22,639 nt of DNA from Chara braunii (GCA_003427395.1 BFEA01000066.1:2090163-2112801); one strand, 5' to 3'; counted from the stretch's first letter, positions 8,807 through 18,616 are shown. The notes: generated from the sequence alone by a model not told the origin. Program-made: numbers and translations.

Positions 8807-9600
8807 CTTCCTCTCGTAACCAATAGATTAGACTGAAAGTAAGAAGGATAAAATTACAAAGTTCAGACCCTCAGATACACGACGGGTGTGCTCAATCTCA
8901 CTGGAGAGGGCCTTGTAGTCTTGATTCGCCTGAGGGCCCCGCAATGATGGCCAAAATAGCGCAGTCGAGACGCTCCAATAGCGGCCAAACTCGAAGTAAC
9001 AGCCCTCAAACGGCCTCCAACACCCCAGCCATAAGCCCCTTGATGAGGTATGATCTCACTCCCAAAGTCACCACAGTCCCCCCCATTCCCGGGCCCCCTT
9101 TCTTAAACGTATGTCGTTGCTGTTCCTAGTAAGGAACAGCATTCTGCTCAGCAACAGTACCCCAAACAACGCCCAGTACCACGACAGCACCCCACCTGAG
9201 CCCAGCTCAGCAGCAGTCCGGATCGCCGCAGTGGCCGTCGAGTACTCGGCAAGACGAGCGGCCAGCAACAGTCGCAGTCTGGGCCCAGCCCACGGTAGGC
9301 CAGCAGAATGCAGCGGCTTGGATTAGCCGGCCCTCACCAACCAGCCCCAGCAGAAGCCCATAGTGTGGAACACCGCCCAGCCTAGCAGTAAGCCCAGCAT
9401 AGGACACTGTCCTGCGTAACAGGATGTGAAAGCAGCTCACCAGAACGAAGTGCCACCCACTATAGGGCCCAGCCATGCGCAGCCCCGCACTCAGCAAGGT
9501 ACTATCTGCACAGCAACCGTGTGTAAAGAGGGATGATGTTCTGCTCAGCAGCAACACTTGGGGCACAGCCACTGCTGTGCTCAGCACTGGATGCAATAGC
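8807..9600. other. No gene recognised; CAG/CCA-rich
   Basis: Contains a perfect 9-bp hairpin (9119-9140) and small hairpins AGGAC-ACT-GTCCT and TCCTG-CGTAA-CAGGA near 9401-9425. The minus frame 9207-9596 has no motif that I recognise. Confidence 0.5.
9119..9140. repeat. Perfect 9-bp hairpin
   Basis: GCTGTTCCT, loop AGTA, AGGAACAGC. Confidence 0.95.
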
Positions 9601-9714
9601 TGTGCACACAGTTAACTTCGCAGGGACACAGCAATGCATTACAACACGACGCTGTGCACACAGTTGACTTCGCAGGGACACAACAATGCACCACAACACA
9701 ACGCTGTGCACAGC
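9601..9714. repeat. 52-bp tandem duplication
   Basis: Unit 1 (9601-9652) and unit 2 (9653-9704) both start TGTGCACACAGTT and share CTTCGCAGGGACACA. A partial third unit (TGTGCACAGC) follows. A few substitutions separate the copies. Confidence 0.93.
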
Positions 9715-10840
9715 AGGGCTACAATAGCCTGTCGAGATGCAGCAGCATAGGCAGCAGTGAGATGTGCATCAGTGGCGCTGCCATAAGGAACCAACCGGTA
9801 CGCCAGCGTTTGTCGTCGTAGCTGTCACAGATAACAGTGTTCGGTTGTCAAGTAAGCAGCAACTGGTCCCCTTATAATTTAGTACTGTCGTAGCCGGAGG
9901 AGGCCGGGAACTAGCCAAATAGCAGTCGTAGCAGGCATGCGCCGATGACAATCAGCGTGCCGCAAGTGCACTCCGCAACAGCAGCAACACTAGGCTCTAA
10001 GCATTCTTTGTTTATCAGTCCCAACCTAGACCACTCCCCCTCTAACCAAGGACAGCCTGTACATCTGTATCACGTGTGCCCAAGAAAAAACGAGCAAAAA
10101 AAAAAAAAAAAAACCGGTCGTTTTCGTACTTGGTCTGTCAAAAATATACCTCGCTTGTCTGTTCTCTTAGTTTTTCTTTCCTCCACACCCACTGTGTTGG
10201 CCTTCTAGTTTCTCCATGAATCTGGCCTGGCTCCCAGCCAGCTTCCAGCGGTCCCCTCCCTCATTGTGCACTTTGAGACTGTAGTTCTACTTTCCGGCGA
10301 CGTCACAGTACTTGTGCACACTAAGGAGTCCAGCGAAACGTGCAACAGCACCTTGCCACCGCAACTTGAGCTCACATAGGACGTGGCTGCCACCAATTGG
10401 AGTATATGCCGACAGCGTTCCTGCGGGCCACCGTCATGTGCAGGTACGTACCTCCGCAGCTTGCGTTAGTGCTGGAACTTGACTCAGGAGGCTTGGCTGA
10501 AGGATTGGAAGACCAGGCTCACACAGCCTGTACTTACAACAACCCCTCCCCTTCTCCCCTTTACGTTCCCTCCGTCAAGCAACCGTCGCCTCGGTAGCTA
10601 ATGGAACCTGTCTTCCACTCAGAACACAGGGGGATGCTTTGTGACCAACGATTCCCCCGGACAGAACCCGGAACGGAGCATGGACTACAAGCCGCCTGAT
10701 GCTGGCGTCACCGCGTGCGGGCCGACCGAAATTTCAGAATAAGATTTCCTTAGAAGGCAGGATGATACATTTACCGAAGCTCCTCGCCTACTACCCCTAT
10801 CGCTGGTGGCCGTGATTCAACCAGGTGAGTAGCCACCCCT
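9715..10840. other. No gene recognised; poly(A) tract
   Basis: An 18-A run at 10096-10113 could be the tail of a retroposed sequence lying upstream on the plus strand, but I could not define its start. Frames such as 10397-10597 look like chance ORFs. Confidence 0.5.
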
Positions 10841-10843
10841 CTC

Positions 10844-10866
10844 TTTTTTTTTTTTTTTTTTTTTTT
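10844..10866. repeat. Poly(T) tract (23 T)
   Basis: Follows a pyrimidine-rich stretch. It may be a poly(A) tail of a minus-strand retroposed element or a simple repeat. Confidence 0.9.
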
Positions 10867-10928
10867 CAATCCCTTTTCCTGTTGTCCCTTGCACTCCACA
10901 ACGTCAATCCCCACTTATGCCCGAATGC

Positions 10929-11558
10929 ACCTGGTCGCCAAACCTGCCAGGTTCAATCCACATTGAGGCCTACTCCCACGTCAGACTCGGCCATGCACCG
11001 ATCACCTAAGCAAGTCTTCTCTCCTCGCCGTTGCCTCACGCCACCTCCATCGATAGGGGGGAGGACTAGAAATGAGTCTCCCGCAAGAACGCAGAAAGAT
11101 ACGTCTCCGTAATCCAGTCTCCCTCCTGGGCGCAGCCTCTGGCACTGACCTCGGCCAAACTACTAACTTATAGGCGGAACCACCACCGCCATCGCATTCG
11201 CACCGCCCGAAACCCCCACCCTATCACTTTACTTCGCCCTTTTCCATGCAGAATCGAGCGAGATAATCGAATTTGCGTTCCTGCCGTGCCCACCTTCTCC
11301 TCAACTTCGCACAGCCCGTTCTCTTCTAGCTCATGTCCTACTAACCTTCCTTCCGATCTGACTGCAGATTTGGGTTCGCCCAAGCCAAAAACCCCTGGTT
11401 ACCACCTTTTCCTGCCAGGTTTCGTTAAGAAAGGATCATGCCATAGCCTTTTCCTTCGCCATGGTTTCTAGCCCCGACGTTGCCTTCTCCCTCCTTTTTC
11501 GACTGTACCTAGCGCGGAACCGCGTCCAGGTTCATCCCTCTCTTTACCTTTTCCTCTT

Positions 11559-11598
<40 letters not shown>

Positions 11599-11630
11599 CT
11601 TGATGTACCTGGGCCGGATCCCGACCAGGT
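10929..11630. repeat. Pyrimidine-rich DNA with repeated ACCTGG/CCAGGT motif
   Basis: Four 24-28-bp motifs share the pattern (A)CCTGG ... CCAGG(T)TTC or CCAGGTTC: 10929-10952, 11393-11420, 11507-11531 (ACCT at the left end) and 11607-11630. The ends pair and the middles vary; the third has an inner CGCGG-AA-CCGCG stem. The last two start exactly 100 bp apart, with a (CT)n tract at 11562-11597 between them. The first contains the B-box sequence GGTTCAATCC (10950-10959). Frames here (such as 11461-11928) are low-complexity and unlike any family I know. Confidence 0.5.
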
Positions 11631-12149
11631 TCGTGCACATTCCTCCCACCGTTCTACCGTCTCTTCCTCTCACTCTCCGCAGATGGCGTGCCCTGTCCTG
11701 TCACCAATAGCACTTCTCGACCCCAGCCATGGCGATCAGAGGGGCACGAGGAAGACGCCCCACGTATGCACCCACCAAAATAGCGCAGCGGGGAGCAACT
11801 TGCTCTCCACCGAATTCGTCATGAGAAAGCAACCAGCAGGAACCTCTTCTTCGTTGGCCCTCAGCTTTTTCTACTTGAATTCTCTCAGCAGCCACCTCAC
11901 TAACCTATCTGTCCATCAAAACAGCTGACATCTACGGCCAGTCTCCCAAGATCCCCCTACATCCACCTAGATGGGAACCTACAAACAAAAGCACAAATAA
12001 ACCCACCGACCTACCCGTTTTCAGAAAAACGAAAAGGACAAAACAGTTGGGCTGAAAAAGGCCCCGCCCGTCAAGTAGAGGCCACCAGCTTACCAACTAT
12101 GGTCTGAAGATCAGGCGGGGTGGCCCAAAACTCGGTGAGCAAAAAAATA
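11631..12149. other. No gene recognised
   Basis: Contains an acceptor-like CTCTCCGCAG at about 11674-11683, with no supporting exon evidence. Confidence 0.45.
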
Positions 12150-12230
12150 CAACTTTTTGACCACGGACTCAAGTCCCGCGAGGTCCCTAAAAAAAAAACA
12201 GCAAGCGTGGTTGGGTATAACCCCTCATCA
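12150..12230 (-). pseudogene. tRNA-like body fused to U6 relic
   Basis: Directly after the U6-like segment, the minus strand reads TGATGAGGGGTTATACCC (12230-12213), which resembles the A-box region TAGCTCAGGGGATACACCC of the neighbouring element at 12437-12449. A T10 run follows (12198-12189), then a B-box-like GGGACTTGAGTCC (12177-12165). The T10 run would stop Pol III before the B box, so an intact transcription unit is doubtful unless the run is recent. It is best seen as the tRNA-like half of a chimeric retroposed element. Confidence 0.4.
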
Positions 12231-12296
12231 GCGTGTCGCAGGGGCCATGCTATTCTTTTTTGTACTGTTCCAATCTTAACAGATGTCCCGAAGGAC
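12231..12296 (-). pseudogene. U6 snRNA pseudogene
   Basis: U6 snRNA is the catalytic-core RNA of the spliceosome. The minus strand shows the U6 5' stem GTCC-TTCGG-GAC, then ACATC, ATTGGAACAGTACA, the catalytic AGC triad within TAGCATGGCCCCTGCG, and ACACGC, all in U6 order. Two defects point to a pseudogene. The normally invariant ACAGAGA box reads ACAAAAA. Relative to the usual CCCCTGCGCAAGGATGACACGC order, eight bases (CAAGGATG) are missing from the internal stem-loop. U6-like sequence then stops and a tRNA-like body begins. No U6 promoter with a TATA box at the usual distance is evident; AAATATTT lies about 60 bp upstream. Confidence 0.85.
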
Positions 12297-12395
12297 CACA
12301 GCCAAACTGACGACCATGAGTTGTCACCGTGGAAACTCACCTGGCCTAGGCAAAATTCAAAAATATTTAGTCCTACCCACCAAGTTCCTTCATCT

Positions 12396-12449
12396 GGTCC
12401 GACTTGGGTCTGAATTTCAACAGTTCATGGGTGTATCCCCTGAGCTAAA
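12396..12449 (-). pseudogene. tRNA-derived (SINE-like) element
   Basis: The minus strand has an A-box-like TTTAGCTCAGGGG (12449-12437) and, about 30 nt on, a weaker B-box-like CCAAGTCGGACC (12407-12396). TTTTT follows near 12358, a possible Pol III terminator. No full cloverleaf is apparent. It lies upstream of the U6 relic on the same strand. Confidence 0.35.
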
Positions 12450-12508
12450 CTCTTGGGTCACGGCCGGTCCTGGAGACCGGTGCCGGATCTCGTCCCAAAT
12501 GGGACTAA

Positions 12509-12556
12509 AATAAAAATAAAAATAATAAATAATAAAAATTATTAATAAAATTTTGA
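12509..12556. repeat. AT-rich AAAAT/AATAA simple repeat
   Basis: Imperfect AAAATAAAAATAATAAAT sequence immediately beyond the tRNA-like element. Confidence 0.85.
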
Positions 12557-12742
12557 GATGAAATTTAGAAAAAGGGATAAGGGAGAGGACCCGTGGGCAC
12601 TTGGCCCTCGGTCCTGCCTCACGGGCCCGCGGCTGGATTCCCCCAGCAAAACTAAGTGGGATAGTCCCGCAGGACCCTCAACCCCTCAGTTTATCTCCAA
12701 AGTGGGTTGTTCAGCACCTCCACTCCTCTAACATTAGTGGCT

Positions 12743-12799
12743 GGCCTCGATACCAAAATCTGCAAGGTGAAAGTCTAGTGCTATAACCAATAAGGCTAA
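12743..12799 (-). pseudogene. tRNA-like Pol III element
   Basis: The minus strand reads A-box-like TTAGCCTTATTGG (12799-12787), then GTTATAGCAC, then B-box-like GGTATCGAGGCC (12754-12743), with 32 nt between boxes, the usual tRNA spacing. The anticodon arm is poorly paired, so this is a SINE head or decayed tRNA, not a working gene. Confidence 0.45.
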
Positions 12800-12805
12800 G
12801 CCCAA

Positions 12806-12866
12806 GCCTGCTTATAACAGGCGCAGCCCTACTCATAAGGAGTAAGGGCAGCCTGCCCAGGCCTGC
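12806..12866. repeat. Hairpin-rich repeat, copy 1
   Basis: GCCTG-CTTATAA-CAGGC (12806-12822) is followed by GCCCTACTC-ATAAG-GAGTAAGGGC and GGGCA-GCC-TGCCC. The 46-bp segment 12821-12866 recurs at 12964-13009. On the minus strand the middle hairpin is TACTC-CTTAT-GAGTA, close to the TACTC-AACTTAT-GAGTA of the main array. Confidence 0.85.
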
Positions 12867-12963
12867 AAACAGTATCTCCGCCATTTCTCTAACTTACAGC
12901 CTACGTCCGAGGGTCCGCTGGCACCCATGTGCTACTTTGGAGGGCAAAGCCTGGTTACAGCCG

Positions 12964-13009
12964 ACGCAGCCCTACTCATAAAGGGTAAGGGCAGCCTGCC
13001 CAGGCCTGC
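12964..13009. repeat. Hairpin-rich repeat, copy 2
   Basis: Nearly identical to 12821-12866, including CAGCCTGCCC at its end. The hairpin is less perfect here (CTACTCATAAAGGGTAAGGG). Confidence 0.9.
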
Positions 13010-13597
13010 CGTGCACCTTGCCTCACCACACTATGGTTATGGCCGGGCTCCCCTTCTCCCTCGTATTCCTCGGGAAGTTGCCCATTCACTCTCCGTTGGG
13101 CCGAAACCCNCCCCNACTTCTACTCAGTCCGCCTNGACCCACGCCGTCCTAACNAAAGCTCGTCAGGGCTTCTACTGTTGGCGGCGCATGATCCGTCTAG
13201 TGCCTGCGACATTTCACGCAGTGCGACCCAGAACCTCCGGTCCCCAGTGAGTCGGACAATGCTCCCCTCTCACTCGCCGCCTTCCTTGGTCAATCTTTAC
13301 GCCGTCCGACATTCCGACCGTGCGTGTGGGTCTGCGACTGCCTTCGAAAATCTAACTTAATTGTAACCTGTCCTACCGCCGTCTCCTGGTCTTCTTCGAC
13401 CCAGACTCGGTCAGGCTAACGCGTGCCCTCAAAGTGTCCGCTCACACATTCTCTAATCAACGCAAACGGGACGAACCCTCAGATATCGCCAGAAGCGTTC
13501 TCCCTGTGAGTTGCAAATACGTGCCCAAATACCCTTGTAAGGGTATTCGGGCCGACACCGGGGATCTGCATCAGCTACTACAAATGGTGAAATCCGT
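13010..13597. other. No gene recognised
   Basis: Contains N bases at 13110, 13115, 13135 and 13154. Short frames only. A small inverted repeat ATACCCTTGTAAGGGTAT lies near 13528. Confidence 0.45.
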
Positions 13598-13680
13598 TTT
13601 ATTATTAATATTATTATTATTATTCCTGCAAATCTGACTTGCTTTCTTTTCACTTACATGCATGCGGACAGACTTCACAC
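13598..13680. repeat. ATT tract with dispersed-repeat flank
   Basis: A short (ATT)n tract (about 13598-13624) is followed by AATCTGACTTGCTTTC and ACATGCATGC. This matches the flank after the last ATT tract of the 960-2700 array. Confidence 0.7.
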
Positions 13681-13864
13681 CCTCCGACTCGGGTGCTGAT
13701 GATGTATGCATGGTCTGCATTACGAACATTTGATTGGTCTGATCATTGATACTTTGGTTTTTCGCTGTGCTATCTTAAACTATGTAGGAGAGGTTGGTTC
13801 TTGTTCTAGTCTGCGCCTTTACGGTATGCGACTTGCACTGTCTCACACATATGTACACTGATAC

Positions 13865-14104
13865 GGGGCACGGTGCACACAGTCCTTCGTGATACTTGTT
13901 GAACTAGACTGAGACTGTCTGGACTGTGCCGCTGACTACATGGGGAGTCACTGCTACAACCTTGGCCCTACACGACAGGTACACAGTTTAAAACCTGACT
14001 CCTACGCGGACCTACAACAACTGCAAAGGACACCTACGACGCAGGTCATGGGATCAAACCTGCGAGCTACTATAGACATGTAATTGGGATCTAGGGATCA
14101 AACC
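13865..14104. repeat. Dispersed repeat related to 3595-4043
   Basis: 13873-13960 aligns with 3595-3655 and 3696-3780. It ends in two identical GGGATCAAACC words (14050-14060 and 14094-14104), which on the minus strand read GGTTTGATCCC, close to a tRNA B-box. The first sits in a CGCAGGT/ACCTGCG inverted repeat like a T-arm. Confidence 0.6.
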
Positions 14105-14387
14105 TTGGGATCTGCATGTGTGACTGCAAAGGTGAAAACCGTTTTATATAATAGGAGGGACAGGTAGTGTAGACCACGTACTGGTCGACAGACAGGGAGG
14201 AGCGACTTAGATATTGTGTGGGTGTGGCCTACGGATTAAACGGTAACTCATTACCTCATTGTAATGCTTTCATTTGGATGGAATGTTGATGCATCTCAAC
14301 TCTCTACACATTACGTGACCATCTAGACTTTTGCATGATTGATTGATATTTGGTCTTCTGTATATCACGCTTATGCCTACTCCATGC

Positions 14388-14403
14388 ATTATTATTATCA
14401 TTA

Positions 14404-14457
<54 letters not shown>
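14388..14457. repeat. (ATT)n microsatellite
   Basis: Long nearly pure ATT tract, with interruptions at its left end. The poly-N and poly-I frames across it are artefacts. Confidence 0.97.
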
Positions 14458-14710
14458 GATACGGTTACTACGTCCATGTCGTTTGTTCTGATCTGATTGT
14501 CAGTGCAATCAGACATGTGCATGTGAACCCCATGCCTAGCTAGAGCCACTGCCTGGGTTTGCGCACATTGGCCAAGAGCTTGTATGAGTGCAGATTGATT
14601 GATGTATGGATGTAGGATGGGTGACAGGATAAGACTCCAGGGTGAGGAACATCCTATTACCCGTCTCTACGTGTATACATATCTTAGATAGTTAGGTTGA
14701 CAGACTGAAG

Positions 14711-14888
14711 ATGGGGTACTCCTATGCGGGTCATCCCATGGTTTGTCTAAGTCTGAACCAATTAGACTAAAACAAGCGGTAGAATACTCATGTCTGAGTT
14801 ATCCTACTGCTTGAGTAAGTATGAGGTGAAGACTTCTGTCGGAGTCTTCTTACTTCATACTTACTTTGATCGGACTATACCTTAGTCC
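14711..14888. repeat. Cluster of five consecutive hairpins
   Basis: 14711-14739: ATGGG/CCCAT with an imperfect inner stem. 14741-14773: GTTTGTCTAA/TTAGACTAAAAC, perfect except a 2-nt bulge. 14773-14813: CAAGCGGTAG/CTACTGCTTG, one mismatch, inner ACTC/GAGT. 14814-14865: AGTAAGTATGA paired for 11 bp and GAAGACT paired for 7 bp around a short loop. 14872-14888: GGACTA-TACCT-TAGTCC. They abut almost without spacers, so a transcript from either strand would fold into a chain of stem-loops. Confidence 0.88.
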
Positions 14889-15789
14889 ACCAATAAAATT
14901 GAAGTTCACATCGCTAAACTTCGTGTAGAGCGACCGTGGGGGAGGTATTGAGACTCTGTGACCTGTGTGTGATTGCAGGTCATCTGAATCAAGGAGACTC
15001 GTTATGAGTCTATACAAGTCTATATGCTGTTGCCTTATGGTAACAGGTTGGTTATCCAACTCAACCCTCACTCACATTTTACACCCACACTTTCCATCAA
15101 CCTTTGTACTAAATGGCATTTCTGTTTCGAGTCATTTGTCTAAAGGGTCTTTGTTTGGTCAAAAGGGGTCCTTGAATGACTAAGTCGAAAAGATAATGTC
15201 TGGTTAAAAAGATTGGTAGCGTAAGTGTGGTGTGTATGAAAGTGAATGAATGGTTGACTCTGCTAGGATTGTGCAGTGTGATTGACTCTTGTCTGCAGGT
15301 CAGTAATACGATCAGCCACATGCTATTCACGGCAACACACTGAGACACTTATGCTATCCTAGACCTGGATCCAGACATCTTATCAGTGCGCGATTGGTTT
15401 GAGTACCCAACCTTGCGCCTTGCCCCTGATTGTTAGGAAGATTAGGATTATTGCTAAGGCAACAAGCCTCATTCATTTGCTGATTTTTTCATTTGTTCAT
15501 GCTTGAAAGGTCAAAGACCTATGTTTTCCTTGATGAATTCAGAATGTTTATGTGAAAGTGTTGTGTGTATGTGACAACTCCTTGCCTAATTACTCAGCCC
15601 TATCTCACTTCAAATGTATGTATGCTATGGTTAAAGTGTCTCATGGAGCGTTATGTCGACTTGACTTAATCACTAGGTAGGATGGGTGTCTTATGCGCGA
15701 CCCCTGATAATTGAAGTACTGAGAAAGATCTTGCTTTGAAAACGGAATAGGTGATGAGTCGTACCTATAGAAACTATTTCTAGGCAAAG
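14889..15789. other. No gene recognised
   Basis: Short frames only and no recognisable motif on either strand. Confidence 0.45.
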
Positions 15790-16175
15790 CGTAGTATTGC
15801 GCGAACGTTCGTAAGTCAAGTCGACCTGATTGTAAGTCGGTTTGGAAGATCAGCACCCGGATGCCCGACGTATATACGGGTCAGTCTTAGGCGTTCAACC
15901 GCGCGTATGCCTATGCTACGACGATCGAGCAAACGCCCTCTGCTGGCCTACCTCTGCGATTGCATGTAAAAGTCTTCGCACGTGGGTCAGTAGCTCAACA
16001 GGGATACACCCACCTAAGGGATGGTGACAGCTCCCACAGGTGGAGGTATGTTGTACCTCGCGGGATCCCTAACCTGTCGTAGGGAGTCGCGAGAGGTATA
16101 ACACGCGCGCACGGTCGGAGTTGGTCTCTGGTTGAAGCTCTATTAAAACTCCTGTGTGATACGACCGTGAGGTCC
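15790..16175 (+). repeat. Dispersed repeat R1, plus copy
   Basis: Plus-orientation copy of the 4080-4450 element. It includes the A-box-like TAGCTCAACAGGG (15991-16003) and GATACACCCACCTAAGGGAT. GTGGGT (15982-15987) can pair with ACCCAC downstream. No B-box follows at tRNA spacing. Confidence 0.8.
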
Positions 16176-18590
16176 GACACTAAAAATATTACTTTACGTC
16201 TGGGTGCGGGACCGCCGCGCGCGACAGGTGGCGCCGTTGCGGGGTATCTCGTTTTCCAGCCGAGATCCTTAGTGAACGAACTCGGGTTTGGTAAAACGAT
16301 GATCGTGGCAAAACGACAACCTTTAAATGAGCTAATATACCTTGTGATATATAAGTTGAGCTATCGTAGGATAAACACTTATAGTGTTACGCGCGTGAAG
16401 GAAGTGTGAAGTCACTCCAAGAATGCCAATAGATGTCGCATTGCTTTGTAGTTAGGATACCTACTTGAAGGCTATGTCCGTTGGCTAGGTCGTTTGTCAT
16501 AGGGTCTAAGTACAAGATTATAAATTAAACTGACCATATTAGTCATTACTTACATAGTCCAACTAGATCGTCAAATTTTTGGAATTATATGATATACGCC
16601 CTAATGATAGACCCTATCTTTCAACGGTTATCTTATTGAAAGGGTGTACGGTGTGACATATAATTCTATCATGATTTACTTGAGATATTTGTCTTCTCCA
16701 AAGCTCTACCTAATATGGTATGATGATGAGGGTATTTGCCTAAAAGGTTAGCTAATTCGTGAAGCTCTAATGACAAAAAGAGGTCATGCCCTTCTGTATG
16801 ATAGGTGCATTTGGGGATAGTAAACGATGGTATATTAATGGTCTGTCAAGATAGAAACGAATTTTGGAGTTTAAAGAGATAAGCTTGAGGTGTAGGACGT
16901 TATAGCCCTAGAAACCCGACTATAGGCATATTGTGTGATGATATGAATAGATAAATAGGGTAAGGTGAGAGATACTGTGCTTGGTTGTCTTGATAACTAG
17001 GGGGTCAACTATTTAGTAAAGATCTGATTAAATTATTATGTTGATTTGGTATGGAATCTGATTGATGAGGTTGCTTATTGAAAGTTTAATTTAACTATTA
17101 AAGGGTTATGAGATACAAGTGAATTATCCACTTAGTGACTAGCTAATCATTAAGGGACAAATAGTATAGTAAACGTAATATCAGGTCATCTATGTGAAAA
17201 GTAGGTGTCTGTTTGATATTGTATGTGATTGAGTATAGCTTTAGGGGTCATTGCACAGACAGTTTAATTATATCTATCTTATTTTTGGAGTTACTCGGAC
17301 TGTTATAGATTGGAGTATGGGAGTGTCCACTTTAGGACAACCCGACCCCTCGAACTTGAGTTTTATATAAAGAGTGATAAAATTACTTATTCCCACAATG
17401 GTAAATGTATATGACATGGTATGAATGAATGTGTGTGGGAATGACTGATATGCGTTACAAGTGACATCCTTGTATGTTTTGTTCTTGGTTGAGAAAAGTT
17501 AAACTTGATTATGTACATAACTGATTGTTTGACGACTGTTTGCGTCTGTAAGTATATGTTTATGAATTGGTTTCGTCAATAAGGATAGGCAAACTGTGTG
17601 AAATCCACGTTCGACATGGGACCGAAGGTGAATGGAGTGACCAACCCTGGAAGAAAAGGAAGTCTCTCAAGGGAGGTCAGCATGCAGAACCTCTCCTTTT
17701 GAGGAATTGCAACGTTGATTGATACCTTGCCTGAGAGGTTTTAAGAGGGTATAGTTAAGTCTTGTAGACGGTAGTGAGACTCACGCGGAAACAATGTTCC
17801 TGGTCCATAGTGAGGTGTTGTCATTTTTCCTTGTACAGGAGAGACGACTACATTACCGTTGAAAGGGAGGAAGGTGTTGTGATCGTATCAAGACGCTGCT
17901 TGTAGAAAATGCGACTTTTGTTCGCCACAAGGAAAGGAGTAGTGACCTAACCGCGTGTCGAGGAGAGTCATCTCACCTTTTTAGTCGAGGTCTTACTAAC
18001 CACGGTTATGAGAGGTGAGGTTGTCTTACTCTATTAAGTAGTCGATTGATGGGGTCGCAACATCGAAATCGGAAGGAGATGTGGTGAGGCTCAGTCCTAG
18101 AAGCGGGGCTCGGGATCTGGGATGTTATTCTTTAATCGGATTACACCACCCTTCGGCACGATATACCCCTGTTATGCCTGAAGGAGTAGTATATTTTATG
18201 TCATCGTTATCATTGTCATTGTAACTTCACTGTGATATTGTTCCCATGCAGTCTCAGTTGTAACAGTTGTTCTTATTGTTAACAAAGTTTCCAGTTTGCT
18301 GTTTGTTTAAATTGGTATGACTGATTGTTTTGATATTGTATGAATTATGATTTATTTTCCTTACAGTCTCAAACGTTTTTTCTACTATCTTGAGTAATAT
18401 TGCTTCTTTTGGCAGGAGAATGTCACTTACAATTGTATTGTAAAGGTTCGTGAAAACAGGGGGAAAACCCTGCGTACAGTAACGAGTTGCTTATGACATG
18501 TTTTTTTGTTGATGATATCGATCTGGATGAATGAGTGTGGCTGAGTTTTGATAACTGTCGTCGGAAGGTTTAATCCTTTTGGAGCAGCTT
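16176..18590. other. AT-rich region, no gene recognised
   Basis: A long stretch without a convincing frame. It holds a foldback at 16582-16666 and an imperfect hairpin near 17670-17705 (CTCAAGGGAGGT against ACCTCTCCTTTTGAGG), plus GTGAG-A-CTCAC near 17773. Confidence 0.55.
16582..16666. repeat. 85-bp foldback
   Basis: Perfect 10-bp ends GAATTATATG and CATATAATTC enclose a second hairpin CTTTCAA/TTGAAAG (16618-16642) with ACCC/GGGT outside it. Confidence 0.75.
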
Positions 18591-18594
18591 AGCT

Positions 18595-18616
18595 TAATAC
18601 TCATATATGAGTATTA
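18595..18616. repeat. Perfect 22-bp palindrome
   Basis: TAATACTCATA/TATGAGTATTA with no loop. GCGAACATTCGTGC, another small inverted repeat, follows at once. Confidence 0.95.

Noticed and set aside
11461-11928. 155-residue plus-strand ORF
   Set aside because: Low-complexity serine/leucine sequence from the CT tract, with no domain.
12150-12296. Working U6 gene
   Set aside because: The ACAGAGA box and internal stem-loop are damaged and no U6 promoter is evident.
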